A DNA stretch of 64,000 bases from Oxytricha trifallax (lineage: Eukaryota > Ciliophora > Spirotrichea > Sporadotrichida > Oxytrichidae). The first letter of the stretch is position 1. Each line of letters starts with the position of its first letter. Both the position numbers and the translations under genes were made by a program. Positions 11,111-20,809 of the stretch are shown in pieces. The notes under the pieces were generated by a model. It searched no databases. It saw only the letters and a program-made list of their open reading frames with translations, and was not told the DNA's origin. The stretch lies in contig ARYC01000407.1 in assembly GCA_000711775.1 (NCBI GenBank), positions 50,610 to 114,609 on the forward strand, given 5' to 3'.

Positions 11111-12158
11111 TAGAAGGAATTTAACTAGAAGTGGAAGTCGTCAAAATCGCAACTTTACAAATTAGTACATCGAACAAAAAAAAATAAAGAGTCGTGAAGA
11201 TCAACTTCTTGGAAAAAGAACTGATAATCGAAAATAAATTGATGCAAAGGCTGTAAGATACCTTGCCACACAAAAGGCAAGAGAAAATAGATGGATCAAA
11301 AATGCTTTGAAACTTGAAGTCTAGAGTGAAAGAGAGAAAGATGAAATCATGAGCGAGAGAGTGAAACCAGAGTTGAAGAGTAAGATTCAAGGGCCTAAAG
11401 TCATGAATCAGAAAGTGAATAGTAGACTTGTGAGTGAGAGAGTGAAACCAGAGTTGAAGAGGGAGATTCAAGGACCTAAAGTCATGAATCAAAAAGTGAA
11501 GAATAAAGTCATGAGTGAGAGAGATAAACCAGAGTCGAAAAGTGAGATTCAAAAACTTAAAGTCATGAATTAGATATCGAAGAGTGAAGTCATCATGAGC
11601 GAAACAGATAAGAAGCACCTTCAGGAGCTCGAAAAATGCTACAACCAGCTAAAGAAGATGCAGACCTATTAATTTAAGCTTGATAAACTTAAATAAATTC
11701 CCTCTAGGATCAGACTTAAGGATTTAATAAAAGCCCTTCCAGAAGATGATGAAATGCTGATTATGGGTTGGAGATGGTAAGTTGCTACTTCCTAGACCTC
11801 ACACTTGATGGCACTTAAAGAAGAATTAAAAGTGCGAATGAGGATTTAGGATCCCAATGCCTTTGCTATAAATCCTTTAGATCTAGCAACATAAATAGAA
11901 AAAGACCTTGCTCATTTAATTGAGAGCATATAGGATGAGCTACTCAGTTGGATTAAGGAGATATATTATACTTGCCCTCTTATGCCAAAAGTTGTGATAG
12001 AACCAACAGCGATAAAGTCAAACTTATAAACAACCGGTACAATAAAGAGATTGAGGTAAAATTAAGAGAATTACTAAAGGAAGGCGACCCCAGGGAAACA
12101 AGTTTCAAAGAAAGCCGCTTACTAAAGTATATAAATTCTTTTTCATTAATGTTAATGA
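11094..12158 (+). CDS. 27-residue-repeat coiled protein (TBE A cargo)
   Basis: From the ATG at 11094 the frame is open under the ciliate code to TGA at 12156-12158, ~355 codons. The N-terminal third is very basic (RSDRRNLTRSGSRQNRN). From 11349 come three tandem repeats of 27-28 residues that begin SERVKPELK and contain IQGPKVMNQKV. A charged helical segment follows (KKHLQELEKCYNQLKKMQ), then RLKDLIKALPEDDEML and DLAHLIESIQDELLSWI. After ~12010 an alternative +1 frame (NRYNKEIEVKLRELLKEGD) looks more natural, so a frameshift near the 3' end is likely. Overlapping placement suggests it travels with the upstream ORF. Family not recognised; a structural or DNA-binding role would be a guess. Confidence 0.6.
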
Positions 12159-12469
12159 GTAAAAAATCATAAACTATATTTCATTGTAAATATCATATTT
12201 AACTATATTTTAATTCTTTTTGGTTTAACAATTAATTTTGTTCATATTTATTGAAGGAATGCTCTTTCATATGCCTATACCAACTAGATTTATGAGCGAA
12301 GTCTCTCTCACACTTATAAAAAAAGGAAACCTCTACTTCTATAGTTTGTATAGGAATTTCATTAATACCTTTCTCTTCCTCTCTGTCTCCCACACACTTT
12401 TTTGCCATTTATTTTATATTATTAATTTCTATTTTAATAACAGAGACCTCAAGTGATAGCTCTTTCAGT

Positions 12470-12579
12470 TCTTTTAGAGAGTTCCTCTCACAGCTATCAC
12501 ACTTTTTATTCCTGCTAAAGGTAAGTCTCGTTTAGTTTGATAGAAGTGCTGTTGTTTTTCTTTAAATTTTAGCGCTCAT
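12470..12579 (-). pseudogene. TBE A 57-kDa ORF, N-terminal piece
   Basis: The minus-strand ATG at 12579 opens MSAKIQRKTTALL, similar to the start of the same gene in copy E (MSANLLRREALLG). A CDSCERN motif follows. After ~35 codons similarity ends at the cargo edge (12200-12470 is AT-rich, with no confident call). This places the cargo inside the 57-kDa gene, between the N-terminal region and the zinc fingers. Confidence 0.6.
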
Positions 12580-13138
12580 ATTTAAATTTGAATTTAAAAT
12601 TATAAAATTGCCTCTATAACTCAGAGCACATTAGAGAGCTTTCCAACCTTATAAGTTTTAAGGAAGGTTTTTAGAGTATTAGCGAAGAAAAATGAACACT
12701 AAGAGACGAATTAGCTCTAAATATGGGTGAGAAAGTATCCATTTTAACTATCAATAATAAGTTTATTATACGTACCTATTAAGGAGGTGCACCTAATTAA
12801 GTACGTACTGCTTTAGGAGGTACTTTGTGATTTTATGATTAAATTTAGGGTGCTCCTAATTAAGTACTAGCTTTACTAATGCTCCTATTAAGAACTAACA
12901 TTTTAGGAGCTGGTCCTAATTAAGTACGTACCAATTTAAATTATAAATATGGAACTATAACAGTAGAAATTGATATCAATCTCTCAATTTTTAAACCAGT
13001 TCTCAAAACCTTCTCCATATCCTTCTTAGAGGTTGAATTCCTATAGGATGCCCATATTTAATAGCAAGTTTTACAGAGGTATATAATTGAAATCAATAAA
13101 CTTAAATTTGAATATCATTTCTTAGATATGTAAACAAG

Positions 13139-13919
13139 ATGGAGTCAATGAATGATGCAATGAAAAGAGAGCAAGCACAAGAATTAATTCAAAGATTTAG
13201 AAGCAAGGAGATTTGCATCGCTACCTGGTGCAGCAAGGTAATGAACTCATAATAACTCATCTTGGTTTGTTCCTGCCAACGATGGAAGGTAATAAAATTT
13301 CATTTCAAAGAGCTATACCCTGCGAAGAGAAGAAAGCATTGAAAACTCAAGATGCAAAGTTTGCAGATATTCCAAACTATCCAGAAATCTCAGTGACTAA
13401 CTTATACGATGATGCTATGAATGGCCCAGAGGTTTCGCAGCACCTGCCTACTAAGAAGCATTTGTCAAATAAACTACCTGAAAGAAATTATTTCTTTGGC
13501 TCACTTGCAACAATTAAATGTGATTACTTGAAAGAGATTATTCAAGAATCTCATAAGAAAAGGTACAGCATCTCTTCAGAAGATAAGGACAAACAGGGGA
13601 TCAAGATAAGTTAGAGCTGGCTATCAGAGCTGCAGAAGCACCCTTATATTTCAAGTAAGATTTGTAGCTTAACTCCCCCTATTTAGAAAAATCTGGTACT
13701 GGCATCTTCTTGATGAAGGAATAGAGCAAGCTTCACAGAGAGCAAAGTTGCAGACAAAGTATGAAGTCAGCAAGAGACTTTATTCAAATATTTAGCCTAC
13801 AGAGTCAATGAACATAAATGCTGGAGCGGGCAGCAAGAGAAGAAACTTAGGAGTAGGGAAGCAAGAAGTAGAAGAAAAAGAAAGAGAAGCCAGCTCCCTC
13901 TAAAGAATTTTAAATGTGA
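13139..13919 (+). pseudogene. TBE A 22-kDa ORF (frameshifted)
   Basis: The ATG at 13139 (MESMNDAMKREQAQELIQRF) is clearly homologous to copies B, D and E. A missing base near 13210 shifts the frame in the RSKE-DLYRYL region. The first intron has shrunk: 24 bases (13238-13261) between QQG and LGLFLP have a GT donor but no AG acceptor, and they read through in frame. The second intron is intact in form (13655-13686, 32 nt, GTAAGA...TTTAG) and restores SKKSGTGIFLMKE. Further shifts occur after 13730. It ends FQM-TGA at 13917-13919, 9 nt before the convergent transposase stop. Function of the 22-kDa TBE protein is unknown. Confidence 0.75.
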
Positions 13920-13928
13920 CTTATATAT

Positions 13929-14982
13929 TCATTAACTTAACTACAAAACTTATTTATATACATTCACTCTCCCTTCTTTAGCACACTTTTAAACCAAGTA
14001 ATATCTACTCTCTTCGCTGAGCTTTTAATAAAGTCTACTGTATCGATAGGTAGGTCATGCATCAAGTAGTATAGCAGCAGTTTCTTTAATGACCTTTTAA
14101 TATTCCCCAGTAAAACTCAATTCCATTAAACTATGGACTGTAAGAAACGTTGAACACTGGCGTTATTCTAAGTTGTTCATAACTCTTCCTTTTTTCTTTA
14201 GTCTTTTGAACAGAAAGATTATCAACGAATAGTATAATCTCTTATTCAGGGTACTTCTCTCTCAGCTGCTCTAAGAACTTAATATACTGCTCTGTCTTAA
14301 TAGAGCGAGGATGGATAAGATAAGTTTCTAAACCAACATCCTCGCTAATACCTCCAAGAATTGCCATTGTTTATACCTTAACTTTCTAGTCATATACTTC
14401 ATTACTATGCCTCTTATACTAAGACTTCTAGATGAAAGTGTTGAATAAACACAGCCTCGTCAGCATGAATAAACTTAATATTATTCTATTAGGCTCTCTG
14501 CATTTAATTATAAATATAATTTAATTTGTTGTTGTAAATGGCAGAGTGAAGTCAATTACTCTCTTGATACGATTTACATCTTTGTAAGAGATACCGTTTC
14601 ATTTATAAATGTTTCCAACAGATTATGCAGAGATCTTCAACTCAGGGAGCTAGCGGTGAAACATAATAGCTCGTTAGTCGAGAGAGAAGTGAGCCCAATA
14701 CTTCTAAGTTTTTTCATTGATAAGATAGATGCTTCTATAGAAACTTTCACTTCCTCTTAGACTAATAATCCAGCTATTATCGCTCTAATTACACAGCTTT
14801 CAAGCAGTGAGAGCGAAAATTTGATGAACTACACTTTAAGAGCAGCGCAATATAGACTTATAGTTCAGTACTGGTTTGACTTATTCACAATACATATCAC
14901 ATCCATAACGCAGTTTAAACACTAAATCTATAAACTCTTTATCATAAATAGACACCAAAAGCTTGTTATTTGTGTCTCGCAT
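13929..14982 (-). pseudogene. TBE A 42-kDa DDE transposase (broken)
   Basis: Start ATG 14982 (MRDTNNKLL...SIYDKEFIDL), stop TGA 13929-13931. Helix-turn-helix-like N-terminal half, then the three acidic positions of a Tc1/mariner DDE core: HADEAVF, LFVDNLSV and FNGIEFYW. Frame changes occur between the two N-terminal helical parts, on both sides of the first Asp motif and after the Glu motif, so it cannot make a full protein as read. The enzyme family cuts and joins transposon ends, and in Oxytricha TBE transposases take part in genome rearrangement (published knowledge). Confidence 0.8.
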
Positions 14983-15066
14983 TTAATAAATAACCCCAAC
15001 CCCTAACAAATTCCCTACAGATCAAAGCACTAATAAACCTCATTAAGGGATTTTGGTGTTTTAATT

Positions 15067-15440
15067 AATGTATTATTCTTGGCAAACAGCTTAAGCTTCA
15101 ATATCATCTAAAGCTTGGAAGAAACAAGTGAAGAGGTCATCGACAGCTTTCTAAATAGCTTCCTCTGATGGCTTAACAGCAATTTATTTTTAATATTATA
15201 ATAATGATATAAGTGTGCAGATGAAAGATAGGCTTTATGCTAATTGAAATTTCATTAATTAAATGAAGCAAGCGAGAATGGTGAAGCTACCTTGAGTTGA
15301 GTGTATTCTTGGATGCATCTGTTAACGAGTCTTGAATTATCACCAGCTTTGAGAATACACTTTTGGTATTCAACAATGCTTGTCATCTCATTGTTGAAAA
15401 TGTCTTAGTGAACTGGGGCAAGAGAATTCTTAACTTCATT
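15067..15440 (-). CDS. gene blocks upstream of TBE A, unrecognised protein
   Basis: Minus strand. 15440-15291 reads NEVKNSLAPVHQDIFNNEMT and on through LVNRCIQEYTQLK. About 115 AT-rich bases follow, bounded by GTAGCT and TTAAG (intron-like, or an IES). Then 15171-15067 reads PSEEAIQKAVDDLFTCFFQ and on to EAQAVCQEQYIN at the TBE A edge. Both parts are of normal GC and free of TGA. The frame passes across TBE A into the block at 7516. No family recognised; predicted mainly alpha-helical. Confidence 0.55.
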
Positions 15441-15468
15441 CAAAATTAAATTCGGTTAAATTTGACTT

Positions 15469-15657
15469 TCATTATTACAAAGGTATTTTAATATTTTTTA
15501 TTGTCAAGTCTTCTTTGCAATTGCTCATTGCAGAAAGCGAAACATTCGTAGTCAGTTTTGCCACATTAGGCTTTGCATTATTCGTATTGAACAAATATAA
15601 ACCCCATAAATTTGAAATATTATTAGAAATATTATTTAGGGAATCTAAATATGCAAT
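15469..15657 (-). CDS. C-terminal block of beta-helix/membrane gene, below TBE B
   Basis: Minus strand. It continues the frame that stops at TBE B's other flank: LFCYI then AYLDSLNN, with one shared ATT. The later KPNVAKLTTNVSLSAMSNCK part resembles the stretch after the membrane region of this ciliate family (inference). The last bases are AT-rich and reach TGA at 15469-15471, which may lie in an IES rather than being the true end. Confidence 0.5.
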
Positions 15658-15797
15658 AAAAACCCCCAAAACCCCTTAGTGAGGTTTATAAGTGCTTTGA
15701 TTAGTAGGGTAAAGTTGTGATTTTATTAGGGTTAGTAGAGAAAACGCAGGTTTAATGAGACTTTAATATATATTTAATGAGTGTTAGTTTAATTATA

Positions 15798-17225
15798 TCA
15801 CACGAATTTTACTTGCTTGTCTTAGTTGTATCTCTTGAATCTCGCTTTCTTAAGTGGTTCGAGTATATCGTCTAAGGATTGTCTTGGATATGCTGGAGCT
15901 CTTACTATTATCTTCTGTACAATCTTCTTTTCCTAGCATACATCATCTTATTTTATGTGCTTCTCAGCTAGATTTATTGATTATTTTCATATTTTGTATT
16001 AATGTAAGTCATGCTTTCCATATCGCTCTCTAATATTGTTGCAGCTAATGCCCAATCATCCCACTAAATAGAGCCATTAGTCTATTTCTCTCTGTTTGGG
16101 AAGTAACCTGGAGTACCAAGAACCTTTGCTAAGGTTACAATCTCTTATTTAGGCTCTATTAAAATCGATTACTACTACTTCTAAAGGGCAAAGGTTTAGC
16201 ATATCATTTTTAGGCTTCAATTCTCTATGAAAGTATCCAAGCTCGAGAAGTTCCTAAACACCCTTTATCATATTAGATAGAATATCATTCAAGTCATCTG
16301 GGTATCTGTTTTAATATAGATAATCTCAGAAAGTCATTTCAAACTTTCTTAACCTTAGTGCGATGAAACCAAACCCTAAAATAACACCATCTAGCTTGAG
16401 CAAAAGATTCTTGCAATATTTTTTCTAAGCCTCTCTAAGTACAATGTATTCGTTAGCAAACTCATTTTAATACTGCTCGTTTTTAAGGAGATAGCTGAAA
16501 GGATATACATTGTAGGCATAGTCATCAACCACTGTGAGTTTTGATTAAGCAGGTACGTTTATATGTAAGTAGTTTTCAATACAACTGCTAAGGTCTACTG
16601 CAAATGGCTCTCTCTTAAAAGCATGCTAAAAAGACATTACCACCAGGTTGATTCATTAATTCTATTCGCTTCTGCCTCTTGAGTTCTCCTGTTGTTCTTT
16701 TCAAGTTTCAAGATTATTAGATTTTCTTTTAGCGGGCACTAATTTCTAAGTCTCTTTATCTTAAATTAAGAACTCACTTAGGTGATGCTTCTGCATATGC
16801 TTCTTAACTTTAGCTGAGTGAGTATAAGACTTCTCACAAGTCGTGCACTAGTACCTGCCATCAACCTTATCATGCTTAAAATACACCTTAGCTTTCCCAG
16901 AGTGAACCTCTTTCATATGTCTCTTCAAACTGGAATCAGTAGAGAAAAAATTTTAGCAGTCTTAGCATTCAAAAGTTTTAATCCTTTAAATATGAAGCTG
17001 TTCCTTTTCTTCCTCAACATCTTTCATTAATGTTTAAACTTCTATTTCAGCTTTCTGTTTCATGTTTTAAACCTATATAATAAAAACCTGTGCTTCAAAT
17101 TCAAGAGCTCTTAGCTCTGCCTCCCTCTCAATATATATAACTTCTTGTTTCTTGGTTGAACCAAAGTTAAGCATTGATTGACCTGCTCCTAAAAGTGCCG
17201 CTCTACGATTTAAGTTGACCGCCAT
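15798..17225 (-). pseudogene. TBE B 57-kDa zinc-finger/kinase ORF (broken)
   Basis: The ATG at 17225 starts MAVNLNRRAALLGAGQS. A Gln/Glu-rich coiled segment follows, then two C2H2-type fingers (CQDCQNFF...LKRHMKEVH and CTTCEKSYTHSAKVKKHM). The protein-kinase-like half has VVIDFNRAQ (DFG position), HRELKPKN in place of HRDLKPEN, and GTPGYFPN. It ends KFV-TGA at 15798-15800, 476 codons, as expected for 57 kDa. An in-frame TGA after EMTF (an AGA-to-TGA change against copy D) and a frameshift between DFNRA and GTPGY kill it. The Asp-to-Glu change in the catalytic loop would also hurt activity. Confidence 0.85.
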
Positions 17226-17791
17226 GTTTAAATTCAAATTTAAATTTCTATTATAAAGCTCTTGAAACCTCTATAGCTATAGCTGGACTATATAGGAGTT
17301 GCTACAGCATTAATGATGGTTTGATCTCAGCTCTAAGACTTCATATTTATACTCAGTTTATAACTATAATTTTTGTAATTTTGCACTTAATAATTTTGAT
17401 TCTGGTACCAACTCAGATAAAGTTCAGGTTGGTACTGGTACCAATTAAATTTTGAACCAGATTGGAACTTTTCCATTAAAACCTCACTGGATTAAAACTA
17501 GGTACTAATTAAGTTTTGGTACTATTAAATTGGTACCAATTAAACTTAAACGAATTTAGTACCGGTACTAATTAAATTTAAACAAATTTAGTACTAATTT
17601 AATGGAACTAAATTGATAAAAATGGAGCTCCATCTCTGAAGTTTGTTACAGCTTCTGCGAACCTTCTCCACGTATCTTTACAGGGTTGACCTCCTATAAG
17701 ATGCCCATATTTAATAGTAAGATTTTAAAGGATAGGATCCAGAAGTCTATAAATTAAAACTTGAAATTCATTAATAGGAAGAGGAACAAAG

Positions 17792-18582
17792 ATGGAATCA
17801 TTCAATGAACAAATGAAAAGGGTTGAGGCTCAAGAAATGATATCAAGATTCAGAAGCAAGGAGGATCTCTATCGATACCTTACTTAGCATGGTAAAATAA
17901 ATTGATGTTAATCAACGATGTATACAGTTGGTCTATTCCTTCCAACGATGGGAGGTACTAAAATATCATTCTTAAAAGCAATACTCTGCGAGGAGAAGAA
18001 AGCATTTAAAAACATAGAAATCAAACTGATTGAAATACCTAACTACCCAGAGATTTCAGTCACAAATCTCTACGAGGATGCAATGAAAGATGATGAAGTG
18101 GTTATTTACCTTCCTAGCAAGAAGTAACTCTCAAATAAATTGCCTGAAAGAAACTTCTTCTTTGGTGTTCTTGGTACAATCAAAGAGGATTATTTGAGAG
18201 AAATTATAGAAGAAGCTCATAAGAAACGCTACTCTATTTCTCCTGAAGATTAAAAGAAGCAAGGAATACTAATAAGCGAGACGTGGCTAGCAGAGCTTTA
18301 GAAGCATCCTTATCTCTCTAGTTAGCTTTGATTTATAACTTTTTAGGGAAACCTGGAACTGGTATATTTCTAATGAAAGAGAATGCAAAGGTTCACAGAG
18401 AGAGAAAGTCTCAAACCATTCATTAAGTTAGCAAGAGACTTTATAATGAAGTTTAAAAGTCTGATGAAATGAACATTGATGCTGGTGCTGGTACAAAGAG
18501 AAGAAACATGGGTCCTAGTAAAGCACCAGAGGAAGAAAAGAAAGAGAAGCCGAATCCATTTAAGAGTTCGTTTGATATGTGA
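17792..18582 (+). CDS. TBE B 22-kDa ORF, intact with two tiny introns
   Basis: The ATG at 17792 (MESFNEQMKRVEAQEM) runs to TGA at 18580-18582. Intron 1 is 17892-17927 (36 nt, GTAAAA...ATACAG); unspliced it gives a TGA. Intron 2 is 18321-18346 (26 nt, GTTAGC...TTTTAG); unspliced it also gives TGA and shifts frame. Removing both leaves 243 codons with no stop, including the stop codon, the same count as copy E. The most conserved segment is IEIPNYPEISVTNLYEDAMK. Other landmarks are LPERNFFFGVL and a C-terminal AGAGTKRRNMG, basic and possibly nucleic-acid binding (inference). Its stop lies 6 nt from the convergent transposase stop. No known domain. Confidence 0.85.
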
Positions 18583-18588
18583 AATAAT

Positions 18589-19647
18589 TCATTCATTTAA
18601 GTCTAACACTTATTAATAAACATTCATTCTTCCTTTCCTTGCACATATCGTAGTCTAGTCTTTACCGACTCTCTTGCAACTACTCTGTATTAAGTCTACT
18701 GTGTCGATTGGTAGATCATGCATTAGGTGATACAGCAAGAGTTTCTTGTAGTGAGTCTTAATCTAACTCCAATAGAATTCGATTCCATTAAATTGAGGAC
18801 TGTAAGGAACGTTATACACAGGAGTTATCTTTAACTCTTCATAAGCTTTCTTAGATTCCTTAGTCTTATGAACTGAGAGGTTATCAACAAACAGGATGAT
18901 CTCTTGATCGTTGTATTATCTCTTAGCTTATGTAAGAACTCTATATACAGCTCTCGCTTAATAGAGCGAGGATGAATAACATAAGTTTCTAAGCCTGAAT
19001 CTTCACTGATACCAGCCAAAATTGCGTCAGTGACAACCTTAACCTTTTAGTCATACACTTCTATATTATCGTACTTCTTGTACCAAGACTAATTAATAAA
19101 GGTGTTGAACGAAACACAGCTTCATCAGCGTGTATGAACTTGATGTTATTATCAACAGACCTCTGCATTTAATCATATATATAGTTTAAATTATTACTAT
19201 AAAATGGCAGAGTAAAGTCAATCACTCTCTTCACTCTATTGACAGTCTTGAAGGTAATACCATTCCTTCAATAAATATTTGCGATAGTCTACGGTGAGAT
19301 ACGCAGATCAGGAAACTTGCGATGAAATCACAGCTCACTAGTCAAGAGGGAAATGTCCCCAATACTTAAGAGTCTTAGAATCGCAGAGATATTCAATATG
19401 CTGCTAAGAGAACTTTTATTTTCTTACAGGATGTATCAAGAACCAGAATTGAAATGCTAAACAGCTAACAAGCAATGATACCTAACAGTCGAAGCACTCT
19501 TACACAAAAGCTTAGCAATAGCACAATAATTCATAACTGGTTTGAGTTAGTCTAAATTAATACTCGCACCATACCTAAGCTTAAGCAGTAAATCTAAATA
19601 TTTCTCATCATAAATAAACCCCAAAATCGCTAATTTCTATTTCTCAT
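18589..19647 (-). pseudogene. TBE B 42-kDa DDE transposase (broken)
   Basis: ATG 19645-19647 (MRNRN), stop TGA 18589-18591. Recognisable parts are IYDEKYLDLLLKLRYG, a helix-turn-helix region, HADEAVF (first Asp), ILFVDNLSVHKTKE (second Asp), and QFNGIEFYW (Glu). At least four single-base frame changes interrupt it: just after the start, between the helical halves, after the first Asp motif, and before the second. All three catalytic acids are still encoded. Homology with copies A, D and E defines it as the TBE Tc1/mariner-type transposase. Confidence 0.85.
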
Positions 19648-19748
19648 TTTGCAAACTGGCCTAATTTCTCTACTAACCCTAATAAAACCCCAACTTTACC
19701 CTACTAATCAAAGCACTTATAAACCTCACTAAGGGTTTTGGGGTTTTG

Positions 19749-20707
19749 AATATAGCAGAATAAAACCAATATAAATGGTAAAAGTGCTATCATTATCATT
19801 TTTTAAAAGAAAATCCTGACTTATGTATCTTTATAATTTGGATGATATGATAGTATTTCGTCCAAAATGACGTAAAATAGTTTTTATACAAAAAATTCTC
19901 ATTTTTTTCTCAAAAAAGATTTGAATTAATTATTATAAAATTTATTGACGTAATTATTGCTGTAAATTTGAATTCTTTAATCTAAAAAACAGTCTAAACT
20001 GAATATTTGCGTACTTGCAGTTGCAACTTACTTGTTACCAGTGAAAAATTCTAAAGTCTGTTCTGACCATTCAAAGTCAAAGGAAGCTGTCATCATGATT
20101 AGTTGGAAGTGATCACTATACATTTTTTACATATTTAAATTAAAAATCTAGTTTTAATATATAAATTAAGTGATTTAGTAGAATTTTCATGAAGATATTA
20201 GTTATGTTGCTTTTATTTCGAGCACCTTAAAGAGTAAATCTTATCAATAAGATTATTAGTAATATTAGAGCGATAATAATGAAAATTAGTCTCACTATGT
20301 TTATTGTGTAGTCTGGGCACTTTGCACATTTATTTTTAAAATAATAAAAACATATTGAAAGTAAATATATGAAATATTTATTTTCTCCTGTCCTTGAAAA
20401 TCCTACCATGCAATTATTTAAATTATGTTAAATAAAGTTTATATAAAAACTAAAATTATACATAATGACTTATAACAATCAGCAAGTAATTTATAAGAAT
20501 GATTTATATAAACTTATCTTTGTAGAAACTTTTATTTTGCTTTATTTATTAAATATATAGATTAATTGATAATATTTCTTTTATTTAATCATTACAGATA
20601 ACTCCCTAATACCCTTAAGCACAATCACCAATAGGAATATAATTTGGCTCCACCATGCCTAAGCATGCAAGTTGATATGAACACTATACAATAGCAGAAG
20701 TAACATT
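19749..20707 (-). CDS. five MDS blocks of beta-helix/Cys-rich membrane gene
   Basis: Minus-strand order of blocks: 20707-20587 (CSYQLACLGMV ... GYQGVICND), 20414-20376 (CMVGFSRTGENK), 20336-20168 (CAKCPDYTIN then VRLIFIIIALILLIILLI), 20113-19980 (FQLIMMTASFDFEW ... FSLDCFLD), 19830-19749 (TQVRIFFQKM then MIALLPFILVLFCYI). Four direct-repeat pointers (AAT, ATTTATTTT, AAGTGAT, ATCT on the plus strand) join the blocks in phase. The joined order, GYWR / CxxGYxGxxC / membrane helix / FxWxxxxxxFF / SLDCFL / second helix, is typical of large ciliate surface proteins with an extracellular beta-helix. It continues across TBE D at 20707 and across TBE B at 19749. Confidence 0.85.
19831..19983. other. 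IES, pointer ATCT
   Basis: ATCT at 19827-19830 and 19980-19983 bound an AT-rich insert. One pointer plus the insert is 153 bp. Removal joins CFLD to TQVRIFF in frame. Confidence 0.75.
20114..20174. other. IES, pointer AAGTGAT
   Basis: The 7-bp repeat AAGTGAT lies at 20107-20113 and 20168-20174. Excision of 61 bp joins ILLNH to FQLIMM in frame. Confidence 0.8.
20337..20384. other. IES, pointer ATTTATTTT
   Basis: The 9-bp repeat lies at 20328-20336 and 20376-20384. Excision of 48 bp joins RTGENK to CAKCPD, restoring the expected Cys spacing. Confidence 0.8.
20415..20589. other. IES, pointer AAT
   Basis: The short repeat AAT lies at 20412-20414 and 20587-20589. Excision of 175 bp joins VICND to CMVGFSR in frame. 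The pointer is short, so the exact edge is less certain than for its neighbours. Confidence 0.7.
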
Positions 20708-20809
20708 CAAAACCCAAAAATCCCTTAGTGAAGTTTATAAGTGCTTTGATTTGTAGGGTATAGTTGGGGTCTTATTGGGGTTAGTAGAGAAATTAGGTCA
20801 AATTGCAAA

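Larger units (their letters stand above)
7517..15063. mobile_element. TBE transposon copy A, enlarged by cargo (7.5 kb)
   Basis: The left end at 7517 has CAAAAC..CAAAACCCC followed by the ITR (TTAATGAGG...GTGCTTTGAT). The right end, at 15063, is the inverse (ATCAAAGCAC...GGGATTTTGGTGTTTTA). Both are flanked by ATT (7514-7516 and 15064-15066). Gene order is kinase/zinc-finger ORF (minus), 22-kDa ORF (plus), transposase (minus), as in TBE. Usual TBE length is about 4.1 kb. The excess is a ~3.6-kb block between the two halves of the 57-kDa gene. Removing the element with one ATT joins the flanking host frame as ..EQYIN|ALEH.. Confidence 0.9.
15658..19748. mobile_element. TBE transposon copy B (4.1 kb, complete ends)
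   Basis: The left end has CCCCCAAAACCCC followed by ITR TTAGTGAGGTTTATAAGTGC. The right end is the exact inverse, finishing GGGTTTTGGGGTTTTG at 19748. Target duplication AAT at 15655-15657 and 19749-19751. Length 4091 bp is the canonical TBE size. Contains all three TBE genes. It interrupts the membrane-region coding block of the beta-helix gene; removal with one AAT keeps frame. Confidence 0.95.

Noticed and set aside
11121-11618. 165-codon minus-strand frame over the 27-residue repeats
   Set aside because: It is the antisense image of the repeat ORF; its composition mirrors the plus-strand Lys/Glu-rich repeats.
15475-15669. Separate small minus-strand gene starting inside the TBE B edge
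   Set aside because: Its apparent start lies in transposon end sequence; the downstream part is better explained as a continuation of the host frame across TBE B.
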